Part shown: one piece after another, positions 49,351-61,794 of the stretch
Layout: each line of letters opens with the position of its first letter
Position numbering within the stretch: the stretch's first letter is position 1
Assembly (NCBI GenBank): GCA_036346205.1
Contig: JARFJB010002087.1
Span: 9,390,501-9,454,500, forward strand
From: Vesta saturnalis
Lineage: Eukaryota > Arthropoda > Insecta > Coleoptera > Lampyridae
Length of the DNA: 64,000 nucleotides
Direction of reading: 5' to 3'
The notes under the pieces: generated by a model
Databases searched by the model: none
Seen by the model: only the letters and a program-made list of their open reading frames with translations
What the model was told of the DNA's origin: nothing
Position numbers and translations under genes: made by a program

Positions 49351-50067
49351 GAAAAAAATGCAAACGAAAAGTTACTATTTCTAACAAAACACAACAGAAT
49401 ATTAGAGCTCCGAGAAAAAAAAGCCGTATTGTGGAGCATATGTCGGAAGATGATTCTGAATCATCTGTAGAAATGAATCTGTCAGAAGGTAGCGACTCAG
49501 ATCTCAGTGAAATAGCACAATGTCATGTTCCTCCTGGAGCCAATGAAGTATGCATCGTATGCGAAGAATTTGGAAAAAACAAGGAACTTTGGTATCGCTG
49601 TGTTGGATGTGCGGCATCGGCGCATGAAGCTTGTAGTGGTTGGGAGTCAGCTGAAGGTTTTCAATGCGATGGGTGCAGAGAAAATATTAAGAAAGTAGAA
49701 GTATCAAATGTTTCAAGAAAAAAGTGTTTTATTGCTAATGTTTAAACTTTTGTTTTTTTGTTTAGTTATTACAAGTTTCATTGATTATTTTTTATTTTTG
49801 TTACTTCACAATCTCAAATAACATGCACGATATTGCCCCACTAGCTAAGCGATATTACCCCACCGGGTGGGGCAATACCGCGAAAAGCACGTGTTGCGTA
49901 GTTTAGAAAAATTTGAGTGATACATTTTCTTTTTTAAATACTTCTTTATAACATCTTAAACCAAATATATTTGTGAAGAATTTACCAGTTTGTCAACTGT
50001 TTATTGTGTAAAATATAAATTTCTCGAATGTTTCAGCTTAGGTGCGCGATATTACCCCGCCTTCCCC
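47153..50067 (+). mobile_element. pogo/Tigger-type element, complete ends
   Basis: Left end GGGGAAGCGGGTAATACCGC and right end on minus GGGGAAGGCGGGGTAATATC, each flanked by TA. Length is 2915 bp. GC-rich words such as GGTAATATCGCGC recur inside both ends (47165-47220, 47518-47550, 49828-49885), probably as subterminal binding sites. It sits within the Harbinger element just outside the first exon of the transposase. Confidence 0.9.
47753..49745 (+). pseudogene. pogo/Tigger-type transposase with C-terminal PHD finger
   Basis: DDE_1 family transposase. The N-terminal HTH is frameshifted after MVGNYKRK, while the CENPB-type HTH and first Asp (IFNADEYGI) at 47948-48310 are kept. A frameshift follows near 48395, then SASGCYIPPMIIYPRKR. 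VLGNHSSHI has Gly where the family has Asp, and a stop follows. From 48687 a 352-codon open frame holds IPPHMSNHLQPLNLVFF with Asn for the third Asp, then KKALFAIYD and GFRTKGIFPFNSTKF. A Ser/Thr and Lys-rich linker is next, followed by an acidic run. A PHD-like finger at 49549-49680 has CIVC, RCVGC, HEAC and CDGC. Both catalytic losses also occur in the first copy, so they predate the duplication. Confidence 0.9.
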
Positions 50068-50169
50068 TACTGACCGTGTACGGCAAATATAAAAATTTCG
50101 TCTGGTTTGACAATATTATTGAATCAATAATAATTGTCAATAATATTGAACATGTACGGGCCCTATATG

Positions 50170-52176
50170 AGTTGTACATCATTAGATTCAACCTGTCATT
50201 CTTTTCATGTCATTTATTATCTAATCTCTAACATATGTTTTGCTTATTTGATTGCAAATAAAAAATATACATTAATAAAAAAAAACTGTTGGTATTTTTT
50301 TATCTACCGTTCGTGTCCAAAATTTAGATAATTTCTAATTTTATTTGTATTTGTATTTATCATTACATTCAGTTAGTCATTAATTTGTATTATGTTTATG
50401 TGGTTATTTGACACGTCTAAGTTATATTTTTAGAAATAATTATTCATTCATACTATTAAAACAGTAATAGTAACACAATTCTAGTATTTCTAAAACTTGC
50501 ATATTTTTAATGAATTAAATCTAAAAATAAATTAATCAAAATTCACAATAAGACGGAAACCAAAAAAATCTTAGGATGTGATTTATTTATGGAATACTCT
50601 CATGCTTATTATCATTTTACGTGGTAGTCTGGTAATATAAGTACATTTAAAGACACAATTTTAAATTGTGAATGCATGTTATATTTGTTATTGTCAATTT
50701 TGATACATTTTACTCAAGCATCATTGTATCGATTTTATTTTATTTGTCTACATTCTTTATCATTACTACTGGATAAGTTAGATTGAGGATTTAAGTGGCT
50801 GTTTCATAGATAGGGGATCCCTTTGACTAACAAAGTTGAGTGGAACTCAAACATTTAAACTGTTCTGATTATCAATAAATAAATATTAGTAAACACGTTG
50901 CGATTGAATTTTGCAAATAGTGTCTGTCTCATAATGAATTCTCGAAGTTAATCTCTGTAAGATACAAATTATTTAAATTCAGAACGGCATATTTTAATTA
51001 ATATGATTATCTACCGTTTGATCAATGATTATCCTTTAATACAAAAATAAGGCGCCATTTTGCATAATTTTTGTAAATCTTTGTTAATTATATAATTACC
51101 ACATCAACCTTGTCACTATAAGAAATAACGATTATAAATACACGTTCTTTTTTTTTAACCCTGTAGCAAATAACTGGTTTAGGTTATTATTACCTATTCT
51201 GATAATGAAATATAAAAAAACTTCACGTCGTAAAAGAAAATTCTTACGTTTAACAAACAAATTAGCAGAAACTCGTTTAGAATAACGTGAAATTGTACGC
51301 TACATAATAATGTTAATTTACGACAGATAGTGTTACATTAAATCTTCCCATAATATTTAATCACTAAAACTGATTTATAACTGATTTTAAATAACATGTT
51401 TTATAACTTTTTATATTTGCATTCATGCTAATGATTATCAAACAATAAGACATTTTACTAACGAACATATTTTCTATCGGTCAGGGATTATATCAATATT
51501 GAAGTTGCAAGGAAATCCACAATCTATAAATAGCAAAACGAATAGTACTTGTTTTTTTAAATTTAACATTGTTAATAATTACTGTTTAAAATACTCTGTC
51601 ATGATATAATACAAATAAATGCAAGAAATGACATATTATTTTGAAATTCATACAGATAAGTTATTGCATCACATTAATTTATTTCGTCAGTAATTACGTC
51701 CTTAAATTTCGTCATCACATGTATGATTATCTTCTTTAATTTTCCTGTTGGTTACAATTCAGGTTTGTGGTGCGGTCACGAGTGAATATTAATCATACAA
51801 AACCAAATATACATATTTGAAGCGCCTCTATAAAATTGCAAGATAGCTATTTAGGTATAATTAGCTATTTTGTCCTTAATCGAGAAAATGCAAGTATACC
51901 GGTATGTACAGAAATAATTACAGGTTAAGAAAATAATCGTACTCTAAGGACCAACTTCAAGTTTTATATGGCAGATCGCAGACGATATAATTCTTTATTA
52001 CAAACCTGTTTGCAAACAATGTAATGTTGAATTTGCTATATTTTGTAACTATTGAAGAAACAGACCTTGTGGATGAAATTAATAATATTTCACAATGTTA
52101 ACTAAATATTATCACAGTCTTTAATTTTTTTTTGTACGAATTTTGATCTATAAAAATCCCATCTTTTTACCAAGCG
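50170..52176. other. AT-rich stretch, no gene seen
   Basis: No coding block or RNA gene recognised between the Harbinger right end and duplication 3. Confidence 0.45.
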
Positions 52177-52431
52177 AATGTATACTGTTATTTCTTACAA
52201 CTCGCTTATTGCTGTTTTGTGGAAGTCAATGGACAGTTATGATGAAGATATCATATTCAGTTAATTGCACAAGAATGTTAAAATTTGCATAATAGTCTAC
52301 GTGTACTTAAATTGAAGCACTAAAAGTTAAATCTTATTGTAATAAAAAATCGACAGAGATTTTTAACTTACTCATATCTGTTCTTACATTAACGTACAAA
52401 ATGCATAATTTTTTTATATTGTGAAAAGTTA

Positions 52432-52433
<2 letters not shown>

Positions 52434-52511
<78 letters not shown>
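52434..52511. repeat. (AT)n tract
   Basis: Pure AT dinucleotides next to a fragment of the long-TIR element end. Confidence 0.95.
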
Positions 52512-52517
<6 letters not shown>

Positions 52518-52527
52518 ATATACCAAC

Positions 52528-52611
52528 TAAACTATAACTGCATTCCAAATTTTATTAATCTGGCTTATATAAAACGGAGGATATAGAAGAAGGCGTTCTT
52601 GTTGCCGTACC

Positions 52612-52614
<3 letters not shown>
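52528..52614 (-). mobile_element. end fragment of the long-TIR mariner element
   Basis: On minus it begins CAGGGTACGGCAACAAGAAC and continues CCTTCTTCTATATC, matching 54240-54325. It is an orphan terminus in inverted orientation to 54240. Confidence 0.82.

Positions 52615-52657
<43 letters not shown>
52615..52657. repeat. (TA)n tract
   Basis: Pure TA dinucleotides between two element ends that both begin CAGGGT. Confidence 0.95.
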
Positions 52658-52659
<2 letters not shown>

Positions 52660-52661
52660 CA

Positions 52662-54945
<2,284 letters not shown>

Positions 54946-55145
54946 TATTATGATAGAAGACTAATTACAAATTTTGTACTGGAGGCATTGTATGTTGACC
55001 AGAATTTGACAAATATTTACTTCAATTTCAAGTAAAATTCTAAAATCAATGTGCTTCTTATAAAAATTGAATGTTTGATGTAAATAAATAAAACTGTAGT
55101 TAACCATTTACGAGTGTTATTGTTAGTAATCAAGATTTTTATAAA

Positions 55146-55832
55146 ATGAATTTTACACAAAATGAGTTAGTTGATATGATATTCGTGTTGGGTGCTGCAG
55201 AAAGAAACTGTTTATTGACCAGCAGAATATATGGCTGAAAGATATGCAGATAGAAGACATCCAAATGCAAGATCGTTTCAGAAAGTTATGAGTAGATTTA
55301 TTGCAACTTCATGTGCCAATTACTCTAAACATGAACGTGTTAAACCTTCTACAAATGAAGATAGCGAATTAAGCGTTCTTCTCGCCATCGAAAAGGATCA
55401 TCACAAAAGCCAAAAGGACATAAGTGAAATAGTTGGTATAAGTGAGAAATCAGTAGGTCGTCTTTTAAAGAAGAATCGCGTACAACCCTATCATATTCAG
55501 TTACACCAAAAATTGAGCGATGCAGACTTCGATCATCGAGTAAGATTTTGTAACTGGGCCAGAGAAAATTACCCAAAACCCACATTTTTTATAATATTTT
55601 ATGGACAGACGAATCAACATTTCATAAGAATGGATTTGTTAATACACATCATTTTCATTATTATTCCTCAGAAAATCCACATTTATTAAGACAAGTTGAT
55701 AATCAACATAAGTGGTCTTTAAGTGTCTGGGGTGCCATCGTTGGGGATTACGGCATCGGTCCATTCTTTTTAATGGACACTTGAATGGTGAGAAGTACCT
55801 TAACTTTTGCGTAACGATTTACCGGGCGTATT
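55146..55832 (+). pseudogene. long-TIR mariner transposase, 5' part
   Basis: Starts MNFTQNELVDMIFVLGAAER. A frameshift leads into MAERYADRRHPNARSFQKV, then ELSVLLAIEKDHHKSQKD and ISEIVGISEKSVGRLLKK (HTH), QPYHIQLHQKLSDADFDHRV and RFCNWAREN. The first catalytic block is frameshifted (WTDES near 55600). VNTHHFHYYSSENPHLLRQ and KWSLSVWGAIVGDYGIGPFF follow. The frame is cut at 55832 by duplication 3. The missing 3' half is at 58818-59193. Confidence 0.9.
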
Positions 55833-56085
55833 AATGTATACTGTTATTTCTTACAACTCGCTTATTGCTGTTTTGTGGAAGTCAATGGACAGTTATGATG
55901 AAGATATCATATTCAGTTAATTGCACAAGAATGTTAAAATTTGCATAATATTCTACGTGTACTTAAATTGAAGCACTAAAAGTTAAATCTTATTGTAATA
56001 AAAATCGACAGAGATTTTTAACTTACTCATATCTGTTCTTACATTAACGTACAAAATGCATAATTTTTTATATTGTGAAAAGTTA

Positions 56086-56088
<3 letters not shown>

Positions 56089-56161
<73 letters not shown>
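56089..56161. repeat. (AT)n tract
   Basis: Pure AT dinucleotides, copy of 52434-52511. Confidence 0.95.
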
Positions 56162-56167
<6 letters not shown>

Positions 56168-56256
56168 TCCAACTAAACTATAACTGCATTCCAAATTTTA
56201 TTAATCGGCTTATATAAAACGGAGGATATAGAAGAAGGCGTTCTTGTTGCCGTACC

Positions 56257-56259
<3 letters not shown>

Positions 56260-56316
<57 letters not shown>
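56260..56316. repeat. (TA)n tract
   Basis: Pure TA dinucleotides, longer than its counterpart at 52615. Confidence 0.95.
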
Positions 56317-56321
<5 letters not shown>

Positions 56322-56322
56322 A

Positions 56323-57823
56323 CAGGGTGATGTTTAAGTTGATGCTTTTTTTAAACTGTGTATAGAACTAATTAAAATAAACAACTTTTTCAAATAACAT
56401 TTTTTAATTAACTCAAAAATAAAAGAGATATTTCGTTTTAAAGGAATAAGCAGTCAAGTTCTATTTCAAATGACATGTTCAATGTTGTCACCATTCTGTT
56501 CTGCACAACGCTGTGCGCGATGTAACCACTGTTCGGTGACAGCGCGTAATAACGAAATTCGTTTTGTTTTAATTGTTGCTGCTACCTGTTATGCGCCCAA
56601 TTAATTCTTCCCGCGTGTTTACCGGTGTTTTAAAAACTAACGCTTTCATGTAACCCCACAGAAAAAAATCGCATGGTGTAAGGTCTGATGAGTAAGGTGG
56701 CTACGCAACTGGCCGATTTCGACCAATCCACCTGTTTGGAAAAGTATAATCCAAAAACTCCCGCACTTCTCGTCTAAAATGAGGAGGTGCTCCGTCTTGT
56801 AGAAGCCACATGTTTTGCCTTATATCCAATGGCAATTCTTCCAGCAGATTAGGTAGATGATTTTCCAAAAAATTCAGATAATTCTCGCCCGTTAAACGGT
56901 CTGGCAAGATGTGCGGACCAATGAGTATTCCATTTACAATTCCAGCCCAAACATTTACGGAAAATCTTTCTTGAAAACTTGATCTCCGTATAACATGGGC
57001 ATTTTCAAATGACCAAACATGAGTATTGCGGAAATTGTTGATTCCATTTCTGATGAATATTGCCTCGTCCACGCACAAAATTTTTCTTGTAAAATTCAAA
57101 TGATCTGCATTGTTTTGTAAAAGCCATGCACAGAACTCAACTCTACGGGGATGGTCTTGAGGAAGTAGCGCGTGTACACGTTGAACGTGAAATGCATATC
57201 ACTGATTTTCAGTCTTCCACATGCTCCACATGTTCTCTTAAATAACCAGTATCACCGACCTCTGCACGATTTTAAATTATCGGATGTCGGATGCACTCAA
57301 TGGAAAGCGTTCTCATATTGTTCTTCATTTTGACGAATTCCATAAATCAACAGTATGTTCACGAGTTCATTATTTTCATACACATGAGCCATTCTTTATT
57401 TTTCAATAATCACAAACTGACTGAAATCTAACACAAGATTAACTGACAACATATTGACACATTTCTGCTTGACATAAAAAGTGTAAACAGATACAAAACA
57501 AAATTAACAGCCGTCTTATCACAGAGATTGTTTGCAGTTCCATAACAACCCGAATATGCGTGGTGAGGCTATAAACACCGGTAAACACGCGGGAATAATT
57601 AATTGGGCGCATAGAACAGGCAGCAGCAACAATTAAAGCAAAACAAAAAAATATTATTTGAAAAAGTTGTTTATTTTAAGTAGTTCTATACACAGTTTAA
57701 AAAAAAAGCACCAACTTAAAAATCTTTTATTTTCGAGTTAATTAAAAAATGTTATTTGAAAAAGTTGTTTATTTTAATTAGTTCTATACACAGTTTAAAA
57801 AAAAGCATCAACTTAAAATCACC

Positions 57824-57826
<3 letters not shown>
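56323..57826 (-). mobile_element. DD41D mariner element, copy B
   Basis: Second copy of 52662-54132 with the same inverted repeats and the same internal duplication of the right end. The stretch at 57195-57345 differs strongly from copy A while both sides match. Confidence 0.9.
56466..57345 (-). pseudogene. DD41D transposase, copy B, broken
   Basis: Better preserved than copy A in the core: KILCVDEAIFIRNGINNF (first Asp), SFQERFSVNVWAGIVNGILI, MWLLQDGAPPHFRREVREFL (second Asp) and a DLTPCDFFLWGYMKA block (third Asp) 41 residues on. A TAG stands for Trp before PPYS, as in copy A. The HTH part upstream of 57195 is unrecognisable because that stretch is scrambled relative to copy A. The C-terminus ends at 56468-56466. 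Confidence 0.88.

Positions 57827-57827
<1 letters not shown>

Positions 57828-57878
<51 letters not shown>
57828..57878. repeat. (TA)n tract
   Basis: Pure TA dinucleotides, about half the length of its counterpart at 54133. Confidence 0.95.
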
Positions 57879-57879
<1 letters not shown>

Positions 57880-58600
57880 GGCAACAAGAGCGCCTTCTTC
57901 TATATCTTCCGTTTTATATAAGCCAGATTAATAAAATTTGGAATGCAGTTATAGTTTAATTGGTGCATATTTTAAAATTATTCACGCGAATACAGGTTGT
58001 TTATTTAAAGAGGACCAAATTATTATAAAAAAATTAAATAGAACACCCTGTATATTATTACTTTTTTGAATTCTACACGTTGTTCCTAACAAATTCTCAA
58101 TATATTTCCCTATCCCTAAATATAGCCGTTTTTGAGTTATTTCGATTTTTCTAAAAAAATTGAAATTACAGAGTGCTTTGAAAATGTACCTCCTTAACTG
58201 TTGAAAATAAAAGTTATCTAATTTATATGAGAATAAGTACACAGATAGAGCTTCCTTTTAATGTGAAGAAAATGACATAATTGCATACAGGGTGCTTATA
58301 ATTGACTTGCCAATCAACCATTATTCGAACTAGTAAAAGTTTACTTTTTCAAATAAAACACCCTGTATATTATTACATTTTTGGTTTCTACATATTAACC
58401 CTTATCAATTCGATATACAATTCCCTATCCCTAAATATAGCCGTTTCGAATTATTTTCAATTTTTCAAAATGTATAAGATTATTGGAACATTTTTTTAAA
58501 TCCATGGCCTCGTATAGATAAAAAAGAACATCATGAAACAATTGTATTATACATTAAAAAACGCAACAGAAACTAATATATTATGAAAGAAGACTAATTA
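57879..58600 (+). repeat. left terminal inverted repeat, second copy
   Basis: Duplicate of 54240-54945, starting at CGGCAACAAGAGCGC; the first bases (CAGGC) are replaced by TA repeat. It contains the 78-bp mini-unit at 58288-58365. Confidence 0.85.
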
Positions 58601-58627
58601 CAATTTTTATTGATTAAATAAGATTTG

Positions 58628-59193
58628 TTAATACACATCATTTTCATTATTATTCCTCAGAAAATCCACATTTATTAAGACAAATTGATAATCAACATAA
58701 GTGGTCTTTAAGTGTCTGGGGTGCCATCGTTGGGGATTACGTCATCGGTCCATTCTTTTTTAATGGACACTTGAATGGTGAGAAGTACCTTAACTTTTTG
58801 CGTAACGATTTACCGGGCTTATTAGAAAATATTACTTTTGATATTAGAGCCACAATGTGGTATCAACATGATGGCGCTCCTGCTCACTACTCTGCAGATG
58901 TAAGAGATTATCTCGATAGAGTCTTTCCAAATAAATGGATTGGGCGAAATGGACCTGTGAGGTGGCCAGCTAGGTCCCCTGATCTGACAAGAATAGATTT
59001 CTTTTTATGGGGATACATAAAAAGTATTGTCTATAGGGAACCACCAACCACTGCCGAAGATATGCGTAATCTTATAACACAGGCTTTTCATAGCATTACT
59101 CCTGAGTTGTTGCGTAGAGTTGAACAATCTTTTAAAGATAGACTTCAGGGCTGCATCCGAGAAAACGGACAACATTTTGTACAATTATTATAA
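58628..59193 (+). pseudogene. long-TIR mariner transposase, 3' part
   Basis: An open frame from VNTHHFHYYSSENPHLLRQ through GDYVIGPFFFNGHLNGEKYL, MWYQHDGAPAHYSADVRDYL (second Asp), WPARSPDLTRIDFFLWGYIK (third Asp) to GCIRENGQHFVQLL and a stop at 59191-59193. There are 41 residues between the two Asp, so DD41D. The usual NPLD reads TRID, keeping the Asp. With 55146-55832 it makes one gene split by duplication 3. This half has no internal stop. Confidence 0.92.
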
Positions 59194-59269
59194 ATCATTA
59201 TCGCTAATGATTAGCGTGAAATTTTTTTTTTATTAGTTTTGTATTTTTAGAAATAATTTTAATAATTAT

Positions 59270-59902
59270 AGTGTATTAGTTTCTGTTGCGTTTTCTAATT
59301 TGAATTACAATTGTTTTCCACTGTTTTTTTTTCTATTTATACGAGGCCATGGATTTAAAAAAATGTTCCAATAATCTTATACATTTTGAAAAATTGAAAA
59401 TAATTCGAAACGGCTATATTTAGGGATAGGGAATTGTATATCGAATTGATAAGGGTTAATATGTAGAAACCAAAAACGGAATAATATACAGGGTGTTCTA
59501 TTTGAAAAAGTAAACTTTTACTAGTTGGAATAATGTCTGATTGGCAAGTCAATTGTAAACACCCTGTACGCAATTATGTCATTTACTTTGCATTATAAGA
59601 AAGCTCTATCTGTGTACTTGTTCTGATATAAATTAGATAACTTTTGTTTATTTAGGGATAGGGAAATATATTGCGAATTTGTTAGGAACAATGTGTAGAA
59701 TTCAAAAAAGTAATAATATACAGGGTGTTCTATTTAAATTTTTTTAATTATAGTTTGGTCATCTTTAAATAAACAAGCTGTATACACGTGAATAATTTTA
59801 AAATATGCACAGAACTAAACTACAACCCAGTCCCAATTTTTATTAATCTAGCTTATATGAAACGGAAGATATAGAAGAAGGCGCTCTTGTTGCCGGACCC
59901 TG
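59270..59902 (-). repeat. right terminal inverted repeat, about 630 bp
   Basis: On minus it begins CAGGGTCCGGCAACAAGAGC at 59902 and matches 54240-54945. It contains the inverted 78-bp mini-unit at 59489-59566. Confidence 0.85.

Positions 59903-59904
<2 letters not shown>

Positions 59905-59988
<84 letters not shown>
59905..59988. repeat. (TA)n tract
   Basis: Pure TA dinucleotides at the right end of the long-TIR element. Confidence 0.95.
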
Positions 59989-59992
<4 letters not shown>

Positions 59993-60335
59993 TATTTGTC
60001 AAATATGAAAATCACGGCTATGTTAAAAGTAATTTTCTTACAACCAACTGCTATGAAAAATAGCGTATTCATCATAGCTTACTTAATTTCAAAACCATGT
60101 ATTGCTCATAGTGTGAGAAATATTTTTTTCTCACGACACTTTGACACCACATACATTTATATGGAGAATCAACAAAAATCGACAAAAGCTTAGTTGGCAG
60201 CTGTTTAGCTTTAAATAGTTGTCAGATTATAGAAGTTTTTTAAATTCTTAAGATAGTTTTAATTCGTGCTTTGATAAAAATCACAATTTCCATTAAATAT
60301 TATTTTAATAAGACCTATCTATAATAAATCATATT

Positions 60336-60742
60336 GATACTGACAGTAGTAACGATTTTGACAATACTCCGCCAGAGATATTGGAAAAAGCTGCAAAAGC
60401 AGCGTTAGATTTGTTGGCGGAAATTTCGAGAAAGAAGTATGAATTGGCATACGAAAAATTTATGGAATGGAGAAGAAATACAAAAATAAAGTCTTTGTCG
60501 GAAAGTGTACTTTTGGTATACTTTAAAGAGCCGTCGAAAACTTTAAAGGCGTCTACACTTTGGTCACAATATTCAATGTTGCGAAGTACTATCAGTATAA
60601 AAAATAACATTAATATATCCACATATCAAAAATTACGTTCATTTTTGAAAAGAAAGTCCCCAAAAAATCAAACATATTGACAGCCGACCAATTGCAGAGA
60701 TTTTAAACGAAGCTCCACGACAAGGAATATCTACTAATAAAG
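60336..60742 (+). pseudogene. Crypton-like tyrosine recombinase, N-terminal exon
   Basis: Open from DTDSSNDFDNTPPEILEKAA into RKKYELAYEKFMEWR, SLSESVLLVYFKEPSKTLK, STLWSQYSMLRSTISIKNN and YQKLRSFLKRKS. This is the SAM-like N-terminal DNA-binding domain and start of the core of a widespread insect tyrosine recombinase type. Frameshifts near 60660 and 60705 precede ILTADQLQRF and DKEYLLIK. The exon ends AATAAAG|GTAAGTTT at 60742, a good donor. The frame is open at its 5' side and no clear start codon was chosen, so an upstream exon is possible. Confidence 0.82.
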
Positions 60743-60900
60743 GTAAGTTTATTTAGAAGGAACTATTTTTAGAATTTCTCTCGCTTTTTTCCTCAAATTA
60801 ACATAGCTTTTTATAATTAGTGGTTTTTTTTAAGAAGATAAAAAGAATTAGATAATTATTAAAAATTCTATTTCAAATTCTGCTAGATAGGAATATTCAC

Positions 60901-61025
60901 TTTTAAATAAAACTTTTAAAGTATAGCTCAGTGGTGCAGTGGATCGTGTATCCGCTTGGCACACAGGCGGCCCGGGTTAAAATCCCGGACTGGATTGTAA
61001 TTTATTTTTTTAAATAAAATTTTAA
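60901..61025 (+). mobile_element. tRNA-derived SINE-like insertion with target duplication
   Basis: A tRNA-like body is bounded by TTTTAAATAAAACTTTTAA (60901-60919) and TTTTAAATAAAATTTTAA (61008-61025). These are direct repeats differing by one indel. The body has an A-box-like TAGCTCAGTGG at 60924-60934 and a perfect T-arm CCGGG/CCCGG with loop TTAAAAT (60972-60988). The acceptor stem does not pair and the usual U33 is not evident, so this is a tRNA retropseudogene or short SINE, not a working tRNA gene. It lies inside the recombinase intron. Confidence 0.7.
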
Positions 61026-61047
61026 TTTTACATCCTGATATTTGTAG

Positions 61048-61565
61048 GTTGCGGTGGCTATTGGGGCATGTCGTAGAGAAGAGTTGTGGAAATTAAAAAT
61101 CGATAATTTAGAGGATTCAAATTCGGCTTGCTGGTGAAATTAGGTAACACCAAAACAAAAAAGCCAAGAACGTTCACTGTAACGGAAGAATTTTATAATA
61201 TATATAAAAAATATGCTGCTTTTCGACCGATTGATTTGCCAGAAAAACGTTTCTTTTTAAATTACCAGCACGGAAAATGTACTAGACAGGTAGTCGGCGT
61301 TAACAAATTGCAATTTTTTTAAATCCCCATCTATATACAGCGTCATGGAGGATGGCGGTCCAGTACCGTGGCAGAAGGATACGTCGGGTAATCTGCTAAA
61401 AACAAAATTAACGTTGCTAATAAAATCGCCAACTCTATTGAAAAACCTCTCGAACTCTTTACTGAAAAGGAGACAGAAAATGCACCGTATATGGATGATC
61501 AACCCTCAACTTCAACAATTAATATAACAGAAAATTTACTAAAAGAAAAGACGTTCCGGGTTTGA
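61048..61565 (+). pseudogene. Crypton-like tyrosine recombinase, C-terminal exon
   Basis: Begins after GATATTTGTAG with VAVAIGACRREELWKLKIDN, the box containing the first catalytic Arg (GACRREEL). A frameshift leads to VKLGNTKTKKPRTFTV (catalytic-Lys region), RPIDLPEKRFFLNY and HGKCTRQVVGVNK. KSPSIYT is then joined almost directly to HGGWRSSTVAEGYVG (61344-61388) in another frame. About 25 residues, including the family GHxFRRxSATLLA motif with catalytic Arg, are deleted. The Tyr-bearing AEGY remains. A stop (TAA) follows, then an in-frame tail ending TENLLKEKTFRV. The copy at 15.7 kb keeps FRR and lacks the Tyr. Confidence 0.82.
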
Positions 61566-61790
61566 CCATACAAAATTGTACGAATTTTACTATTAACTAT
61601 AGTTTTAAATAAATTATTTAACTGTTAAGAGGCAGGATACTTTAATGTTGTTTTAGTTTTGCTAACCATAAAAATAAATATTAAGTTACATTATTTGTAT
61701 TCTTTAAATTTGTGCAGTTGTAGGAAATGTATAATGTGCAATATGCGGGGATAGTACTTTTCTCACTTGTTGCACAATATACTATGTTTC
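61566..61790. other. no gene seen
   Basis: AT-rich sequence after the recombinase, without further recognisable signals. Confidence 0.4.
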
Positions 61791-61794
61791 CGTT

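Larger units (their letters stand above)
38785..50160. mobile_element. PIF/Harbinger element with nested pogo and internal duplication
   Basis: Left end CGTACACGAGCAATATTATT (38785) and right end on minus CGTACATGTTCAATATTATT (from 50158) are inverted repeats of about 26 bp. Between them lie the two genes expected of PIF/Harbinger: a MADF protein on plus and a DDE nuclease on minus. Removing the pogo insertion and the tandem duplication leaves about 5.2 kb. Target-site duplications could not be fixed by eye. Confidence 0.75.
55833..58817. repeat. tandem duplication 3, second copy
   Basis: Repeats 52177-54972 closely. It then lacks the equivalent of about 54973-55630 and resumes at the VNTHHFHYY region (58628). 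A filler of about 15 bases (TTATTGATTAAATAA) sits at the deletion join near 58605-58620. Confidence 0.9.

Noticed and set aside
49034..49439. Minus-strand frames antisense to the pogo gene
   Set aside because: They are shadows of the 352-codon plus-strand frame that carries the PHD finger.
60920..61000. A functional tRNA gene
   Set aside because: The T-arm is good but the acceptor stem does not pair, U33 is not evident, and target duplications flank it.
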